NCBI RefSeq assembly: GCF_020519665.1
Contig: NZ_CP084703.1
Coordinates: 3,224,001-3,288,000, forward strand
Direction: 5' to 3'
Source of the DNA: Bacillus shivajii
GTDB lineage: Bacteria; Bacillota; Bacilli; Bacillales; Salisediminibacteriaceae
Length of the DNA stretch: 64,000 bases
The notes beneath the pieces are model-generated. The model saw only the letters and a list, made by a program, of their open reading frames with translations, made no database searches and was not told the origin of the DNA. Below are positions 62,711 through 64,000 of the stretch, in pieces. The translations under genes were made by a program, and so were the position numbers. Each line of letters begins with the position of its first letter. The stretch's first letter is position 1.

Positions 62711-63520
62711 TTATTTTTTTGTCGACCCTTTAGGTTTTCTTTGTGCCAAAATAAAAATAGGTTCAAGGTCCTCATTCTCGTACATAAACGGTAGTGCTGT
62801 TATTGGTACACGTCCTTCTGAGAAAAATTGAAAAACCATCTGCGCAAGAATATCGTATCCAACTTCATTACGAATATCTGCAAAAATTAATACATCTTGG
62901 TGAGGAACTGCTACAGCTAGGTCTCCTGATACTTTCGTTTTCATTTCTTTAAGTAATGTTTCATTTAAAATGCGGCTAGCATCATAGCCATCATCATTGT
63001 TTAAGAAATAAAAGATATTCCCTGCTACTTCATCTTGTTTCATTGGATTTTTTAATGACCTTACGTTAAATAAAGCAGCTTCTTCGATTTCCTTAAACGT
63101 TTTTTCTTCATTTTTCAATGTTTCTTCATCAATAAGCGAAAACGAGGCGCCTTGATCGACTGCATAGAAAATTCGAGTTTCTGCTGTATGATCTTTATAC
63201 AATAGCTTACGTCCGTCCTCTAACTCTGTTGGAAATGATGTAGACCGTATTACAGGATAAAGATTTTTCTCATTACCCTTTACTTTAATCGTAGTATTTA
63301 ATAATCGAAGACCTTCAGAAACATTTGCCATCGTTTGTTCTACTGCCTTCTTTTCATCCTCTTGAAATTTTTCTTTTAAGGCAGTCAAGTTCAGTGTGAC
63401 ACCTTTATCATACCTTTTATCGACAATGCGTAATGTTTCTTTTTCACGGTCAAATGTCGTTACCCAATTTTCATCTGTTATTTTACTTTCTATAGCTCGT
63501 TTTATTTGTATCGGTTTCAT
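62711..63520 (-). CDS. ytpQ: YtpQ, DUF1444 family protein
   Basis: A protein of 269 residues. It begins MKPIQIKRAIESKITDENWV and contains the family segments VTLNLTALKEKF, RSTSFPTELEDGRKLLYKDH and AVPHQDVLIFADIRNEVGYD. Cytoplasmic, function unknown; it is widely conserved next to ytpP/ytpR in bacilli. TAGGAGG precedes the ATG. The gap to sftA contains an inverted repeat. Confidence 0.92.
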   Translation of the reverse strand: MKPIQIKRAIESKITDENWVTTFDREKETLRIVDKRYDKGVTLNLTALKEKFQEDEKKAVEQTMANVSEGLRLLNTTIKVKGNEKNLYPVIRSTSFPTELEDGRKLLYKDHTAETRIFYAVDQGASFSLIDEETLKNEEKTFKEIEEAALFNVRSLKNPMKQDEVAGNIFYFLNNDDGYDASRILNETLLKEMKTKVSGDLAVAVPHQDVLIFADIRNEVGYDILAQMVFQFFSEGRVPITALPFMYENEDLEPIFILAQRKPKGSTKK

Positions 63521-63769
63521 CCTGTTTCATACCTCCTAGTTTACACAATAACTATTTTAACATGAGAAAGAATGACATCGAAAGTGTACGGCTTTGTATT
63601 TTGTCTACCCTAAAAATAAATTTAATAATGGACCATTCTCTTATGTCCACTCGCTTTCACCTTCTGTAAAAGGGCAGTGTTGATTTCCAGTGAATTTGAA
63701 GAGCAAAAGGAGGTGACTCCAATACAAGCATCAGCTTCTCGAGTAAGCTACGAACTGCTTCAACGCATC

Positions 63770-63850
63770 AAACTACAGTGAATTCGAACGAAGTGAAGAA
63801 TTGAAGGACGATCGCACTTGTGCCTAGAGGTGAAAACGTCCGCCTGTAAA
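63770..63850 (-). repeat. GTGCCTAGAGGTG-family reverse copy
   Basis: TCGAACGAAGTGAAGAATTG and GATCGCACTTGTGCCTAGAG followed by GTGAAAACGTCCGCCTGTAA. The sequence before it (63700-63770) resembles fragments of the hairpin family (CTTCTCGAGTAAGCTACGAA). Confidence 0.6.
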
Positions 63851-63887
63851 ACAGATTCGAGTATTTATCTTCATAAAAAAACACAAT

Positions 63888-63935
63888 AAAAAGGCAACAT
63901 GTAAAACTTAATGTTTAACGTGTTGCCAGTTCTAT
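63888..63935 (-). terminator. Terminator for a gene entering from the right edge
   Basis: On the minus strand GGCAACACGTTAAAC pairs with GTTTTACATGTTGCC, followed by TTTTTATT. It implies a minus-strand gene ending just to its right. Confidence 0.65.
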
Positions 63936-63970
63936 TATTACTATTATTTTTCATCTCGAAAACGAATTAC

Positions 63971-64000
63971 TTAATATCCAGCTCCCTGCCCTTCATTACT
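63971..64000 (-). CDS. C-terminal end of an unidentified gene (partial)
   Basis: One minus-strand frame reads SNEGQGAGY then TAA (63973-63971), about 35 bp before a good terminator. Only nine residues are visible, so the product cannot be named. Confidence 0.3.
   Translation of the reverse strand, partial: SNEGQGAGY

Overview
The window is a low-GC Firmicute chromosome segment whose gene order follows the dnaE to ytpQ region of Bacillus subtilis almost gene for gene: dnaE, ytrH, ytrI, nrnA, ytpI, ytoI, ytkL, ackA, ytxK, tpx, ytfJ, ytfI, yteJ, sppA, nadK, an ytcJ-type amidohydrolase, an alpha/beta SASP, thiI, nifZ, ezrA, hisJ, refZ, ytsP, rpsD, tyrS, acuABC, motPS, ccpA, aroA, ytxJ/H/G, murC, sftA and ytpQ. 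Spore genes (ytrH/I, ytfJ, SASP), the bacillithiol-system protein YtxJ and AGGAGG-type ribosome binding sites all fit an endospore-forming member of the Bacillaceae. A MotP/MotS-type (sodium) flagellar stator and an extremely acidic tail on a penicillin-binding protein suggest an alkaliphile or halotolerant species. That last point is inference. No rRNA, tRNA, CRISPR array, prophage or intact insertion sequence was found.

Layout. 1-5.9 kb: the 5' part of dnaE, the sporulation pair ytrH-ytrI, nrnA, ytpI and ytoI. 5.9-7.7 kb: a gene-free block of nested repeats. 7.7-14.2 kb: a lipoprotein, ytkL, an M24 peptidase, an SDR-fold protein, a universal stress protein and an EcsC-family protein. 15-21.9 kb: ackA with a well-placed CcpA (cre) site, ytxK, four very small genes, tpx, ytfJ, ytfI and yteJ. 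21.9-30.4 kb: sppA, NAD kinase, amidohydrolase, SASP, the thiI-nifZ tRNA thiolation pair and brnQ with a cre site. 30.5-39 kb: a minimal HExxH membrane protease-like gene, ezrA, hisJ, refZ, free-methionine sulfoxide reductase, rpsD with its own leader, and tyrS with a T-box. 39-45.8 kb: a class A PBP, acuABC and mtnN. 45.9-50.6 kb: motP-motS, ccpA and aroA. 50.8-64 kb: a large FtsA-like protein, ytxJ, ytxHG, an M29 aminopeptidase, murC, a nicotinate phosphoribosyltransferase family gene, sftA and ytpQ.

Functional links: acetate and carbon overflow (ackA, the AcuA/AcuC acetyltransferase-deacetylase pair, CcpA with two candidate target sites here); cell division and envelope (ezrA, refZ, sftA, murC, class A PBP, FtsA-like protein); sulfur and redox (thiI-nifZ, tpx, fRMsr, YtxJ); sporulation (ytrHI, ytfJ, SASP).

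The most unusual feature is the intergenic space. At least five families of short dispersed repeats fill nearly every gap over 300 bp, often nested in each other. One family is a hairpin whose stem bases change together between copies in at least three base pairs, and two other families also show paired changes. Two more have terminal inverted repeats and look like MITEs. One repeat sits inside a MITE copy flanked by a short direct duplication, and a 32-bp unit forms tandem arrays at two loci. These repeats also create many false open reading frames, which are left out here.
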